From NCBI RefSeq assembly GCF_014190915.1, contig NZ_JACHVU010000013.1, positions 1 through 64,000 of the forward strand: a DNA stretch of 64,000 nt, in the 5' to 3' direction. The notes under the pieces are model-generated. The model had not been told where the DNA came from. It saw only the letters and a program-made list of their open reading frames with translations, and ran no database searches. Shown in pieces: positions 24,083 through 33,386 of this stretch; position 1 is the first letter of the stretch; each line of letters starts with the position of its first letter. Both the position numbers and the translations under genes were made by a program. The stretch is from Mycolicibacterium iranicum. GTDB taxonomy: Bacteria; Actinomycetota; Actinomycetes; Mycobacteriales; Mycobacteriaceae.

Positions 24083-25200
24083 CGGCACTCCTGGCCACCC
24101 TGGCCGGCCGCTACTACACGAGCACCGAGGCCTTCGCCGCGGAGCAGGAGACCATCTTCGAGACCATGTGGATGTGCGCGGTGCGGTCCTCGGACCTCGC
24201 GCGCCCCGGCGCGTTCCGGAAGGTCCAGGTGGGTCGCGAGAGCGTGCTGCTGGTCCGCGGTCGCGACGGTCTGCTGCGCGCATTCCTGAACGTGTGCCGA
24301 CACCGGGGGGCGCAGCTGTGCACCGAATCCGAGGGAGAGGTGAAGCGGACGCTGCGGTGCCCTTACCACTCCTGGACCTACGCTCTGGACGGCAAGCTGG
24401 TGGCCGCTCCGAACATCGGGACCCTCACCGAGGACGGCGGCGCCCCGATCGACCGCTACCGGTACGGTCTGGTGCCGGTCGCCTTGACCGAATGGCTCGG
24501 CTACGCGTGGGTGTGCCTGGCCGACACGCCACCGCCGTTCGAGGATGTGATCGCCGAAGCAGCCAGAACCCTCGGTGACGACGACGCGATCGACCGCTAC
24601 GGCATCGGCGGCCTCGATGTCGGCCACCGCGTCGTCTACGACGTGGCGGCCAACTGGAAGCTCATCGTCGAGAACTTCATGGAGTGCTACCACTGCAGCT
24701 CCATCCACCCGGAGCTGGTCGGGGTGGTGCCGGAGTTCGCCCAGGGTCTCGCCGCCCAGGCCAACGTGGGCCTCGGCGCGCAGTTCGGTTCGGACGTGGC
24801 CGGATTCACCGTGGACGGCGCGGCCGGTTTCGACCGGCTGCCCGGGATCACCGACGCCCAGGACAGGCGCTACTACGCCATCACCGTCAAGCCGACGGTC
24901 TTCATCAATCTCGTGCCCGATCACGTCATCTTCCACCGGATGTACCCGATGGCGGTGGATCGCACGGTGGTCGAGTGCGATTGGCTCTACACGGGCGACA
25001 TCGTCGGTTCCGAGCGGGACGTGTCGCGGTCGGTCGAACTGTTCCACCGCGTCAACGTCCAAGATTTCGAGGCCTGCGAACGCACCCAGCCGGCCATGTC
25101 CTCACGGGCCTACCGGCGCGGCGGTGTCCTCGTTCCGGCCGAACACCACCTCGCAGAGTTCCATCACTGGGTAGTGTCCCGGCTGGCGGCTCCGATGTAG
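24079..25200 (+). CDS. Rieske non-haem oxygenase, probable glycine betaine monooxygenase
   Basis: A 373-residue oxygenase alpha subunit. The Rieske [2Fe-2S] ligands are C73, H75, C94 and H97 (CRHRG and CPYHSW). The mononuclear iron site is ENFMECYHCSSIHPEL with two His, and an Asp in NVQDFEACE. The family resembles glycine betaine demethylase (GbcA) and the related carnitine and stachydrine oxygenases. Position beside dimethylglycine and sarcosine oxidases and betaine-making enzymes points to glycine betaine as substrate, giving dimethylglycine and formaldehyde. It needs a ferredoxin reductase partner, which is not encoded in this window. Confidence 0.85.
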   Translation: MTALLATLAGRYYTSTEAFAAEQETIFETMWMCAVRSSDLARPGAFRKVQVGRESVLLVRGRDGLLRAFLNVCRHRGAQLCTESEGEVKRTLRCPYHSWTYALDGKLVAAPNIGTLTEDGGAPIDRYRYGLVPVALTEWLGYAWVCLADTPPPFEDVIAEAARTLGDDDAIDRYGIGGLDVGHRVVYDVAANWKLIVENFMECYHCSSIHPELVGVVPEFAQGLAAQANVGLGAQFGSDVAGFTVDGAAGFDRLPGITDAQDRRYYAITVKPTVFINLVPDHVIFHRMYPMAVDRTVVECDWLYTGDIVGSERDVSRSVELFHRVNVQDFEACERTQPAMSSRAYRRGGVLVPAEHHLAEFHHWVVSRLAAPM

Positions 25201-25225
25201 ACGAAGCGAGGGGGCACGAGAAGCC

Positions 25226-26716
25226 ATGGACGGCGAACCCGATCTCTGTATCGGCGGCACCTGGCGTCATGCCTCCGACGGGGGCACCCGCTACATCGTC
25301 AACCCCGCCCACGGCGGGATCGCGGCCGTCGTCGACGAGGCGACGCCCGAGGATGCCGCCGCAGCCGTGGCGGCCGCCAGGGCCGCGTTCGACGAGGGCA
25401 GCTGGCGGGCGACGCCGGTCTCCGAGCGTGCCGCCGTGCTCGACCGCGTCGCCGACCTGCTCCAGCGCGACAAGGAGTCACTGGCCCATCTCGAGACCAT
25501 GGATACCGGCAAGACCCTCGTCGAGAGCCGCATCGACATCGACGACGTCACTTCGGTTTTCCGCTACTACGCCAAGCTGGTCGGCGCCGAGGCCGACCGT
25601 GTCGTCGACGTCGGTGACCCGGCGGTGATCAGCCGCGTGATCAGGGAACCCATCGGCGTCTGCGTGCTGATCGCGCCGTGGAACTATCCGCTGCTGCAGA
25701 TGTCGTGGAAGGTGGCCCCGGCCCTGGCGGCCGGATGCACGATGGTCGCCAAGCCCAGCGAGGTGACCCCGCTGACGACGATCGCGTTCGTCCACCTGCT
25801 CGACGAGGCCGGCGTGCCGGCGGGGGTGGTCAACCTGATCCAGGGCAGCGGCGCCACGCTGGGCCCGGCGCTCACCGGCGACCCCGCCGTGGACTTCATC
25901 TCGTTCACCGGCGGTCTGGCCACCGGGCGCAGCATCGCCAAGACCGCAGCCGACAACGTCACGAAGGTGGCGCTGGAGCTCGGCGGCAAGAACCCGCACA
26001 TCGTGTTCGCCGACATCGGATCCGGCGTCGCCTTCGACAACGCCGTCGATCACGTGCTGACCGGGGTGTTCCTGCACTCCGGCCAGGTCTGCTCGGCGGG
26101 TACCCGGTTGATCGTCGAGGACTCCCTCGCCGCTGACTTCGTCGCGGCGCTGGCGGCTCGGGCGGCGACCATCAGAATGGGCGACGGGCTGGATCCGGCC
26201 AGCGAGACCGGGCCCCTGGTCTCCGAACAGCACCGGGACAAAGTGGAAGGCTATGTGCAGCTGGGCATCTCGGAGGGCGCGAAGCTGGTGACCGGCGGCG
26301 CCCGGCCTGCCGACCCGGCGCTGAAGGACGGCTACTTCTACCTGCCCACCATCTTCGACAGCTGCGACCGGTCGATGCGGATCGTCACCGAGGAGACGTT
26401 CGGTCCGATCCTGACCGTCGAACGGTTCAGCACCGAAGCCGAGGCCATCGCGCTGGGCAACGACACGGAATACGGTCTGGCCGCCGGAGTCCGGACATCG
26501 GACGCGGCGCGGGGCGAACGGGTGGTGCGGGCGTTGCGACACGGCACGGTGTGGCTCAACGACTTCGGCTACTACACGGCGGCCGCGGAGTGGGGCGGTT
26601 TCGGCAGATCCGGCAACGGCCGCGAACTGGGTCCCACGGGGCTCGCGGAATATCAAGAGATCAAACACATCTGGCACAACACCGCTCCCGGTGCCGCGGG
26701 CTGGTTCAAGGGATAG
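25226..26716 (+). CDS. betB: Betaine-aldehyde dehydrogenase-type NAD(P)-dependent ALDH
   Basis: A 496-residue aldehyde dehydrogenase. Seen: the cofactor region GVCVLIAPWNYPLLQMSWKVAPALAAGCTMVAKPSEVTPL, FTGGLATGRSI, the general base E251 in LELGGKNPHIVF, and the nucleophile C289 in HSGQVCSAGTR, followed by EETFGPIL. Near the end it has EWGGFGRSGNGRELGPTGLAEYQEIKHIW. These residues are like betaine-aldehyde dehydrogenase, and the neighbouring choline dehydrogenase would supply betaine aldehyde. Substrate is therefore inferred from context. It follows the Rieske gene by 25 bases. Confidence 0.85.
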   Translation: MDGEPDLCIGGTWRHASDGGTRYIVNPAHGGIAAVVDEATPEDAAAAVAAARAAFDEGSWRATPVSERAAVLDRVADLLQRDKESLAHLETMDTGKTLVESRIDIDDVTSVFRYYAKLVGAEADRVVDVGDPAVISRVIREPIGVCVLIAPWNYPLLQMSWKVAPALAAGCTMVAKPSEVTPLTTIAFVHLLDEAGVPAGVVNLIQGSGATLGPALTGDPAVDFISFTGGLATGRSIAKTAADNVTKVALELGGKNPHIVFADIGSGVAFDNAVDHVLTGVFLHSGQVCSAGTRLIVEDSLAADFVAALAARAATIRMGDGLDPASETGPLVSEQHRDKVEGYVQLGISEGAKLVTGGARPADPALKDGYFYLPTIFDSCDRSMRIVTEETFGPILTVERFSTEAEAIALGNDTEYGLAAGVRTSDAARGERVVRALRHGTVWLNDFGYYTAAAEWGGFGRSGNGRELGPTGLAEYQEIKHIWHNTAPGAAGWFKG

Positions 26717-26724
26717 GACATCAC

Positions 26725-28275
26725 ATGGTCGTCAAAGAGCCCTCCGGGGCGAGCGGAAGGGTCCATGCCGACAGCGGCATGGAGGATTTCGGTTACCGGG
26801 AATCCCTGGATCGCAGTATCGGCAAGTTCGCCAGCTTCGCCGCCGGCGTCAGCTACATCTCGATCCTGACGGGCACATTCCAGCTGTTCTACTTCGGATT
26901 CGGCACCGCGGGCCCGGCCTATCTGTGGTCGTGGCCGCTGGTGTTCGTCGGTCAGATGGCGGTGGCGCTGTGCTTCATGGAGCTCGCCGCCAAGTACCCG
27001 GTCGCCGGATCGGTCTACAACTGGAGCAAGAAGCTCGCCAGCAGGCTGGTCGGGTGGACATCGGGCTGGCTGATGCTCACCGCGTCCATCGTCACCATCT
27101 CGGCGGTCGCGTTGGCCTACCAGCTCAACCTGCCCAGGCTGTGGAGCGGGTTCCAGATCATCGGCGACGGCACCGGCCCGTACGACTACGCGGCCAACGC
27201 GGTGCTGCTCGGCTCGGCGCTCATCGCGTTCACCACGCTGGTCAACGCGCTCGGGGTGCGCCTGATGGCGATGATCAACTCCAGCGGCGTGTTCATCGAG
27301 CTGATCGCCGCCGTGCTGATCGTCATTCTGCTGGCCGTCAACGCCGAACGCGGCCCCCAGGTGTTCTTCTCCACCAACGGCTACGGCACCGACGAGAGCC
27401 TCGGGTTCCTCGGCGCCTTCCTCATCGCGTCACTGGCGTCGGGCTACGTGATGTACGGCTTCGACACCGCGAGCTCGCTGGGCGAGGAGACGGTCGAACC
27501 GCGCCGGACCGCCCCCAAGGCGATCGCCCGCGCGATCCTGGCCTCCTTCGTCATCGGCGGCGGCATCCTGGTATTCGCGGTGATGGCCGCGCCGAACCTG
27601 GAGGACCCCGCGCTGGGGGAGAGCAGCGGCGGCCTGCAGTACATCGTCCAACAGGTGATGTGGGGCCCGCTGGGCAAGATCTTCCTGGTCTGCATCGTCA
27701 TCGCGGTCACGGTGTGCTGCCTGGCCGTTCACACCGCGGCGATCCGCCTGTCGTTCGCGATGGCCCGCGACAACGCGCTGCCGTTCGGTGAGAGGCTGGC
27801 CTCGGTGCATCCGAAGACCCAGACCCCGATCGTGCCGGCCGTGACCATCGGGATCATCTCGATCGTCATCCTGGTCGTCAACATCACGAACCCGCAGATC
27901 TTCACGGTCCTGACCTCGATCGCCATCATCATGATCTACCTCGCCTACCTGATGGTGACCGGGCCGATGCTCAAGAAGCGGATGCGGGGGGAGTGGCCGC
28001 CCAAGGACCTCAAGGAGGGCGGCTACTTCACCATGGGCCGTTGGGGCCTGCCGGTCAACATCGTCGCGGTCGTCTGGGGTGTCGGGATGGCGCTGAATCT
28101 GGCCTGGCCGCGCGCCGCCGTGTACGGCGAACCCTGGTACAACACCTGGGGTGCGTTCGTCTACATCGGTGTCATCCTCGGGGCCGGTCTCCTGTGGTAT
28201 TTCGCCAAGGGCCGCAACCACATCGGGACACTGAAGTCGCACGCCGCCGAGACCACCGCGGGCGCCGATGGCTGA
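26725..28275 (+). CDS. APC-family permease, probable choline/betaine or amino-compound importer
   Basis: A 516-residue membrane protein with about 12 hydrophobic segments. The start region (FGYRESLDRSIGKFASFAAGVSYISILTGTFQLFYFGFGTAGPAYLWSWPLVFVGQMAVALCFMELAAKYPVAGSVYNWSKKL) is APC-superfamily, of the amino acid/choline/polyamine type. ATG 26725 is chosen; the frame is open far upstream, antisense-like in composition. It overlaps the choline dehydrogenase start by eight bases. In this operon it most likely brings in choline or a related methylamine by proton symport; this is inference from context. It is not the BCCT type usual for betaine. Confidence 0.82.
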   Translation: MVVKEPSGASGRVHADSGMEDFGYRESLDRSIGKFASFAAGVSYISILTGTFQLFYFGFGTAGPAYLWSWPLVFVGQMAVALCFMELAAKYPVAGSVYNWSKKLASRLVGWTSGWLMLTASIVTISAVALAYQLNLPRLWSGFQIIGDGTGPYDYAANAVLLGSALIAFTTLVNALGVRLMAMINSSGVFIELIAAVLIVILLAVNAERGPQVFFSTNGYGTDESLGFLGAFLIASLASGYVMYGFDTASSLGEETVEPRRTAPKAIARAILASFVIGGGILVFAVMAAPNLEDPALGESSGGLQYIVQQVMWGPLGKIFLVCIVIAVTVCCLAVHTAAIRLSFAMARDNALPFGERLASVHPKTQTPIVPAVTIGIISIVILVVNITNPQIFTVLTSIAIIMIYLAYLMVTGPMLKKRMRGEWPPKDLKEGGYFTMGRWGLPVNIVAVVWGVGMALNLAWPRAAVYGEPWYNTWGAFVYIGVILGAGLLWYFAKGRNHIGTLKSHAAETTAGADG

Positions 28276-29791
28276 GCACGGCACGTTCGACTATGTCATC
28301 GCCGGCGGCGGCACCGCGGGCTGCGTGCTGGCCGCCAGGCTCTCCGAGAACCCCGACGTCACGGTCTGCCTGATCGAGGCGGGGCCCAGCGACGTCGGTG
28401 ACGACGCGATCCTGGTGCTCTCGGAGTGGATGCACCTCCTGGATTCCGGGTACGACTGGGATTATCCGGTCGAGCCGCAGGAGCGCGGAAACTCGTTCAT
28501 GCGTCACGCGAGAGCCCGGGTGCTGGGCGGATGTTCGTCGCACAATTCGTGCATCGCCTTCCATCCGCCCGCCGAGGCGCTCGACGACTGGGTCGCGATG
28601 GGGGCCACCGGATGGGGCGCCGCCGACGTGCTTCCGCTGGTGCGCCGCCTCACCGAGACGGTGCTGTTGCGCGACGTTCCCCCCGACGACCCCTGCGGCA
28701 CAGCGGTTCTCGAAGCCGCCGCGATGGTCGGGATGCCTACCGTGGCGTTCAACAGAGGCGAGACGGTGCGCAACGGCGCCGGCTGGTTCCAGATCAACGC
28801 CGGCGAGGACGGTATCCGCAACTCCACGTCGAAGGCATTCCTGCATCCGATCCTCGGAACCCGCAAGAACCTCGAAGTCCGCACGGACTGCTGGGTTTCG
28901 GAGATCCTGTTCGACGACGCGCTGCGCGCCACCGGCGTCCGCTACCAGCGGCCGGACCTGACCGGCTACGACACCGTCTCGGCACGCCGCGAGGTCGTCG
29001 TCACCGCCGGGGCGATCGACACTCCGAAATTGTTGATGCTCTCGGGCATCGGGCCGACCGCCCACCTCCGCGAGATCGGCATCGAGGTCCGCGTGGACTC
29101 ACCGGGCGTCGGCGCCAATCTCGACGACCACGTCGAGGGCCTGGTGTTCTGGGAGGCGTCGCGGCCGATGGTCACGACCTCGACGCAATGGTGGGAGATC
29201 GGACTGTTCACCACGATCGACGAGGGTCTGAACCAGCCCGACCTGATGATGCACTACGGCTCCGTCCCGTTCGACATGAACACGCTGCGGCGTGGATACC
29301 CCACCACCGACAATGGGTTCTGCCTGACGCCGAACGTGACCCAGGGCCGGTCGCGGGGAACGGTGCGGCTCCGGTCGCGCGACTTCCGGGACCGCGCCCG
29401 CGTCGACCCCCGCTACTTCACCGACCCGGACGGCTACGACGACCGCATCATGCTCGCGGGCGTGAAGCTCGCCCGTTCCCTCGCCGAGCAGGCGCCGCTG
29501 GCGCCGTGGGTGGCGCGCGAGCTGGCTCCCGGGCCGGAGGCGACGACCGACGACGAACTCCTGGACTACATCCACCGGTGTCACAACACCGTCTACCACC
29601 CGGCCGCCACGGCGCGGATGGGCGCGGTGAGCGACCCGATGGCGGTGCTGGACCCGCAGCTGCGGGTGAAGGGCGTGACGGGCCTGCGGGTGGTCGACGC
29701 GTCGGCGATGCCGAAGCTGCCCGCGGTCAACCCGAACATCACCGTGATGACGATGGCGGAGAAGTGTGCCGACCTCATCAAAGAAGCCTGA
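28268..29791 (+). CDS. betA: GMC oxidoreductase, probable choline dehydrogenase
   Basis: A 507-residue FAD enzyme of the glucose-methanol-choline family. The N-terminal FAD motif is DYVIAGGGTAGCVLAARLSENPDVTVCLIEAG. RVLGGCSSHNSCIAFHPP is the flavin-attachment region. TAGAIDTPKLLMLSGIGP is GMC signature 2. HNTVYHPAATARMG holds the catalytic His, with VVDASAMPKLPAVNPNITVMTMAEK at the end. In choline catabolism it would oxidise choline to betaine aldehyde for the ALDH upstream. Other alcohols are possible on sequence alone. It overlaps the permease start by eight bases and the DUF294 gene by 26. Confidence 0.85.
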   Translation: MAEHGTFDYVIAGGGTAGCVLAARLSENPDVTVCLIEAGPSDVGDDAILVLSEWMHLLDSGYDWDYPVEPQERGNSFMRHARARVLGGCSSHNSCIAFHPPAEALDDWVAMGATGWGAADVLPLVRRLTETVLLRDVPPDDPCGTAVLEAAAMVGMPTVAFNRGETVRNGAGWFQINAGEDGIRNSTSKAFLHPILGTRKNLEVRTDCWVSEILFDDALRATGVRYQRPDLTGYDTVSARREVVVTAGAIDTPKLLMLSGIGPTAHLREIGIEVRVDSPGVGANLDDHVEGLVFWEASRPMVTTSTQWWEIGLFTTIDEGLNQPDLMMHYGSVPFDMNTLRRGYPTTDNGFCLTPNVTQGRSRGTVRLRSRDFRDRARVDPRYFTDPDGYDDRIMLAGVKLARSLAEQAPLAPWVARELAPGPEATTDDELLDYIHRCHNTVYHPAATARMGAVSDPMAVLDPQLRVKGVTGLRVVDASAMPKLPAVNPNITVMTMAEKCADLIKEA

Positions 29792-31625
29792 GAGCTTCGA
29801 TCTCGCAGCCTTTCTGGCTGAACACACCCCGTTTCAGGGGTCGACGGAGGCCGAACTCGCCGAGCTGGCCGCCGGCGCGGCGATAGAGGAGTTCCCCGCC
29901 GGGCACGTCGTCGCCGACTACACGGACCGGGCGCCCGACGAGATCTGGATGGTGTGCGACGGAGCGGTGGCCTTGCGCTCCAGCGGCGACGGCACCCTGA
30001 TCGACGTTGTCGCCGCCGGCGGGATCTTCGGCTACATGCCGTTGCTCACCGGCGCGGGAATGGACTTCCAGGCCCGCACCACGGCCCCAAGCACGTTGAT
30101 CAGGCTGCCGGGCGCATCGGTGCGGGCGCAGTTCGCCAAACCGGCCGGCCTGGCGTTCCTCGCCTCGTCGAGCTGGTCGGCCGGCGCCGAGCGCCCGGCG
30201 ATCGCCACAGCCACCGACAGCAGACCCGTCGCCGAACTCCTCCACGGCGAGGTGCTCGTGGTCTCCCCGTCGGAGTCGGTGCGCGACGTGGTCGTGCAGA
30301 TGACCGAGCGCCACGTGTCCTACGCGCTCGTCCGGCTCCGCGACGGCGGCCTCGGGATCTTCACCGACCGCGACCTGCGCACCCGGGTCGTGGCGGCGGG
30401 CCTCGCCGTCGACGTGCCCATCGAACGCGTCATGAGCGCGCCGGCGCGCACCGTGCCCACGGATCTCACCGCCGACAGCGTGCTCGTGGAGATGCTCGAC
30501 TGCGGGCTGCGGCACATGCCGGTGGTGACGCCCCGCGGAGAGGTGGTCGGTGTCCTCGACGACGCCGACCTGCTCGCCGCGTCGGCCCGGCAGAGCTTTC
30601 TGCTCCGTCGCTCCATCGCCGCGGCGAGCACCCCCGCGCAACTGCAGGAGGTCGGACGCCGGGTCACGGGTACGGCCGTCGACCTGTTCCGCAACGGGAC
30701 CAAGGCGGCGGCCACGAGCGCGATCCTGTCCGTCGTCATCGACAGCCTGGTGCGCCGGGCCCTGGAACTCGTTCTCGCACAACAGGACCGCGGCGGAACC
30801 GACGGCTTCGCCTGGCTGATCCTCGGCAGCGTGGCCCGGCGCGAGGCGATGCCGTCCTCCGATGTCGACAGCGCGCTGTCCTGGCGCGACGACCACCCCG
30901 CCGCCGACGCCGTGGACCCCGCCCGGCTGCGGTCGATCGCCACCGAGGTGCACGCCATCCTGGACGCCTGCGGGCTGCCGTCGGACCGCAACGGCGCCAC
31001 CGCTGCCACCGCGAGATTCGCACGGTCGCAGGCGGACTGGCTGCAGGCCGCGCTCGGGTGGCTCGAGGATCCGTTGCGCGACAGCGGGATCATCATGTCC
31101 TCGCTGCTGATCGACGGCCGGGTGGTCTGGGGCGATCCCGGCCTGCATTCGGTGCCCGCCGCGTTCCGCACGATCGGCGACCAGCATCCCGACGCACTGC
31201 GATTGCAACTGCTCGAAGCGCTTTCGGGCAAGGTTCGCACCCGCTCGCTGCGTGACGTGCTGTCCCGTCGTGGCGGCACGTTCGACCTCAAGAGCCACGC
31301 CGTCACGCCGATCGTCAACCTGGCCCGCTGGGGTGGTCTGACCGCAGGGGTGACCTCGGCGACCACCCCGGTGCGGTTGGAAGCCGCCGCGCAGGCGGGG
31401 GCGCTCAGCGACCCGGACGCGCGCACTCTGTCCGAGGTCTACGCGATGTTGCAGCGGCTGCGGATGGCGCACCAGGTGGAGCAGGTCGCCGCCGGCCACA
31501 CACCGGGAGACATCATCACGATGTCGGAGTTGTCGCCGCTGAATCGCAGCCTGCTCGGAGACGGGCTGCGGGAGATCGCGGCCGTACGCCGACGTGTCGG
31601 CAGCGCCGGGCGCACGGGCCTATAG
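29766..31625 (+). CDS. cNMP-binding/CBS/DUF294 nucleotidyltransferase-like signalling protein
   Basis: A 619-residue protein with four parts: a cyclic-nucleotide-binding-like domain (about 15-125), a pair of CBS domains (about 155-275), a DUF294 nucleotidyltransferase-type domain with the GlnD-like motif GSVARREAMPSSDVDSAL at 354-371 (Gly-Ser, then two Asp), and the DUF294 C-terminal helical domain (about 470-610). The fold suggests a nucleotide- or adenylate-sensing regulator that may modify a partner protein. No substrate is known. The GTG start lies 26 bases inside betA, so translation is tied to the catabolic operon. Confidence 0.82.
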   Translation: MPTSSKKPESFDLAAFLAEHTPFQGSTEAELAELAAGAAIEEFPAGHVVADYTDRAPDEIWMVCDGAVALRSSGDGTLIDVVAAGGIFGYMPLLTGAGMDFQARTTAPSTLIRLPGASVRAQFAKPAGLAFLASSSWSAGAERPAIATATDSRPVAELLHGEVLVVSPSESVRDVVVQMTERHVSYALVRLRDGGLGIFTDRDLRTRVVAAGLAVDVPIERVMSAPARTVPTDLTADSVLVEMLDCGLRHMPVVTPRGEVVGVLDDADLLAASARQSFLLRRSIAAASTPAQLQEVGRRVTGTAVDLFRNGTKAAATSAILSVVIDSLVRRALELVLAQQDRGGTDGFAWLILGSVARREAMPSSDVDSALSWRDDHPAADAVDPARLRSIATEVHAILDACGLPSDRNGATAATARFARSQADWLQAALGWLEDPLRDSGIIMSSLLIDGRVVWGDPGLHSVPAAFRTIGDQHPDALRLQLLEALSGKVRTRSLRDVLSRRGGTFDLKSHAVTPIVNLARWGGLTAGVTSATTPVRLEAAAQAGALSDPDARTLSEVYAMLQRLRMAHQVEQVAAGHTPGDIITMSELSPLNRSLLGDGLREIAAVRRRVGSAGRTGL

Positions 31626-31637
31626 GCTGGCTGCCCG

Positions 31638-32432
31638 ATGGTCAAGCCTGACAACCCGTCACCGGGCGACCCGCCTGCGGCGGTGCAGTCGGTCGACCGC
31701 GCGCTGACGGTTCTGGAGATCATCGCCGGGCTGGGTCAGGCGGGCGTGACCGAGATCGCCGCCGACCTGGGCGTCCACAAATCCACGGTGTCACGCCTGA
31801 TCGCCGTGCTGGAGGCGCGCGGCTACGTCGAGCAGGTCTCCGAACGGGGCAAGTACCGGCTGGGGTTCGCGATCTCGCGGCTCGCGCATGTCGCCGGCGC
31901 CCAGAGCGACCTGGTGAAGCTGGGGCAGGAGGCGTGCGACGCGCTGAGCGCCGATGTGGGGGAGACCGCCAACCTCGCCGTGCTCGATCAGGACCGCATC
32001 GTCAACATCGTGGAGGCCATCGGTCCGTCGGAGATCACGTTGCGCACCTGGGTGGGGCAGACGTGCCCGGCCTATGCGACCTCCAGCGGCAAGGTGCTGC
32101 TGGCCGGACTGGATCCCGGTGAGGTCCGCTCCCGCGTGCGCCCACCGATGACGTCGTTCACGGACACCACCGCCCGCAGCGTGGCAGATCTGCTCGACGA
32201 ACTCGCCGCGGTGCGCGAGCGCGGGTGGGCCAGTGTGCGGGAGGAACTGGAGGTGGGGCTGAACGCCGTCGCGGCCCCCGTCTACGACGCGCACTCGCAA
32301 ATCATTGCGGCACTCAGTGTTTCGGGTCCGTCCTACCGGCTGGCCACAGACCGCTTCGACGAGGTCGCCGCGCGGACGATCGCCGCGGCCGATCATGTCA
32401 GCAGGCGGCTCGGCTGGACTCCACGCCGCTGA
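31638..32432 (+). CDS. IclR-family transcriptional regulator of the betaine cassette
   Basis: A 264-residue IclR protein. The helix-turn-helix is N-terminal (SVDRALTVLEIIAGLGQAGVTEIAADLGVHKSTVSRLIAVLEARGYVEQ, about residues 17-65), followed by the GAF-like effector domain (KYRLGFAISRLAHVAGAQ... AYATSSGKVLLAGL... RGWASVREELEVGLNAVAAPVYD). The start is 12 bases after the DUF294 stop, so it probably belongs to the same transcript and can regulate it by feedback. The likely target is the twin palindrome at 20415-20450. Its effector could be choline, betaine or a demethylated product. It has no palindrome of the same kind just upstream of itself. Confidence 0.88.
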   Translation: MVKPDNPSPGDPPAAVQSVDRALTVLEIIAGLGQAGVTEIAADLGVHKSTVSRLIAVLEARGYVEQVSERGKYRLGFAISRLAHVAGAQSDLVKLGQEACDALSADVGETANLAVLDQDRIVNIVEAIGPSEITLRTWVGQTCPAYATSSGKVLLAGLDPGEVRSRVRPPMTSFTDTTARSVADLLDELAAVRERGWASVREELEVGLNAVAAPVYDAHSQIIAALSVSGPSYRLATDRFDEVAARTIAAADHVSRRLGWTPRR

Positions 32433-32477
32433 GCCGCTCGCGGTTTAACGGAGCCTGCGGCAGGCAACGCGTCTGAC

Positions 32478-33386
32478 ATGCAGCTGGCATCTGCGGCCGT
32501 CACCCACAGAACGGTCGACGTGGACGGTATCGCGACGTTCGTGCGGGAGGCCGGACCGCCGGATGCGCCGATTGTGTTGTTGCCACACGGCTATCCCGCA
32601 TCCTCCTTCGTGTACCGGGGCCTGATGGCCGCGCTCGGCGACAGGTGGCGTCTCGTCGCCCCGGACCTCCCCGGGTTCGGCTACAGCGCCACACCGCCGG
32701 CCACGGAGTTCGGCTACACCTTCGACGCCTATTCGGCCTTCCTGCAACGGTTCGTCGACGTCGTCGGTCTCGATCGCTATGTGATTTGGCTGCACGACTA
32801 CGGCTCTCAGTTCGGGTTCCGCCTCGCTCTGCACGCACCGGAGCGGGTCGCCGGACTGGTCATCCAGAACGGCGACATCTACGAGGACGCCTTCGGGCCG
32901 AAATACGAGTTCCTGCGGCGATCGTGGGACGACCCGGGCCCGCAGGCGCGGCGACGGATCGCCGACCACGTCACCCCGGCCGGGTTCCGCAGCGAGTTCA
33001 CCGGCGAGCTACCCCCGGATGTCGCTGACCGGGTCAGTCCCGACCTCGCCACACTGCACTGGACGTTGATGAACACCCCGGAGCGCATCGCCAATCTGAT
33101 CCGGCTCCTCGAAGACCAGCCCAGCACACTGGCCTGGTTCGCCGAAGAGCAGCGCTATCTCAGAGAACACCGTCCGCCGACGCTGATCGTGTGGGGTCCG
33201 CATGACGGGTACATGCCGCAGGAGTCGGCCTGGGCGTACCGTCGCGACCTCCCCGACGTGCCCGTCCACCTGCTCGGCGGCGGCCACTGGCTGCTGGAGA
33301 CCCACCTGCCCGAGGTGGTGTCGTTGGTCTCGGCGTTCCTGTCCGAGATCCACCCGCCTCACGGAGGTGGACCCGACGCGGCCTGA
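32478..33386 (+). CDS. Alpha/beta hydrolase, epoxide hydrolase/dehalogenase-like
   Basis: A 302-residue alpha/beta hydrolase. The oxyanion-hole region is VLLPHGYPASSFVYRGLM. The nucleophile elbow WLHDYGSQFGFRLALHAPERV has Asp rather than Ser, which points to epoxide hydrolases or haloalkane dehalogenases rather than esterases. The late acid and His are in IVWGPHDGYMPQESA and LGGGHWLLETH. It starts 45 bases after the IclR gene on the same strand and could be the last gene of the cassette, but its reaction has no clear place in betaine catabolism. Its last 28 bases overlap the DUF1023 gene tail to tail. Confidence 0.82.
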   Translation: MQLASAAVTHRTVDVDGIATFVREAGPPDAPIVLLPHGYPASSFVYRGLMAALGDRWRLVAPDLPGFGYSATPPATEFGYTFDAYSAFLQRFVDVVGLDRYVIWLHDYGSQFGFRLALHAPERVAGLVIQNGDIYEDAFGPKYEFLRRSWDDPGPQARRRIADHVTPAGFRSEFTGELPPDVADRVSPDLATLHWTLMNTPERIANLIRLLEDQPSTLAWFAEEQRYLREHRPPTLIVWGPHDGYMPQESAWAYRRDLPDVPVHLLGGGHWLLETHLPEVVSLVSAFLSEIHPPHGGGPDAA

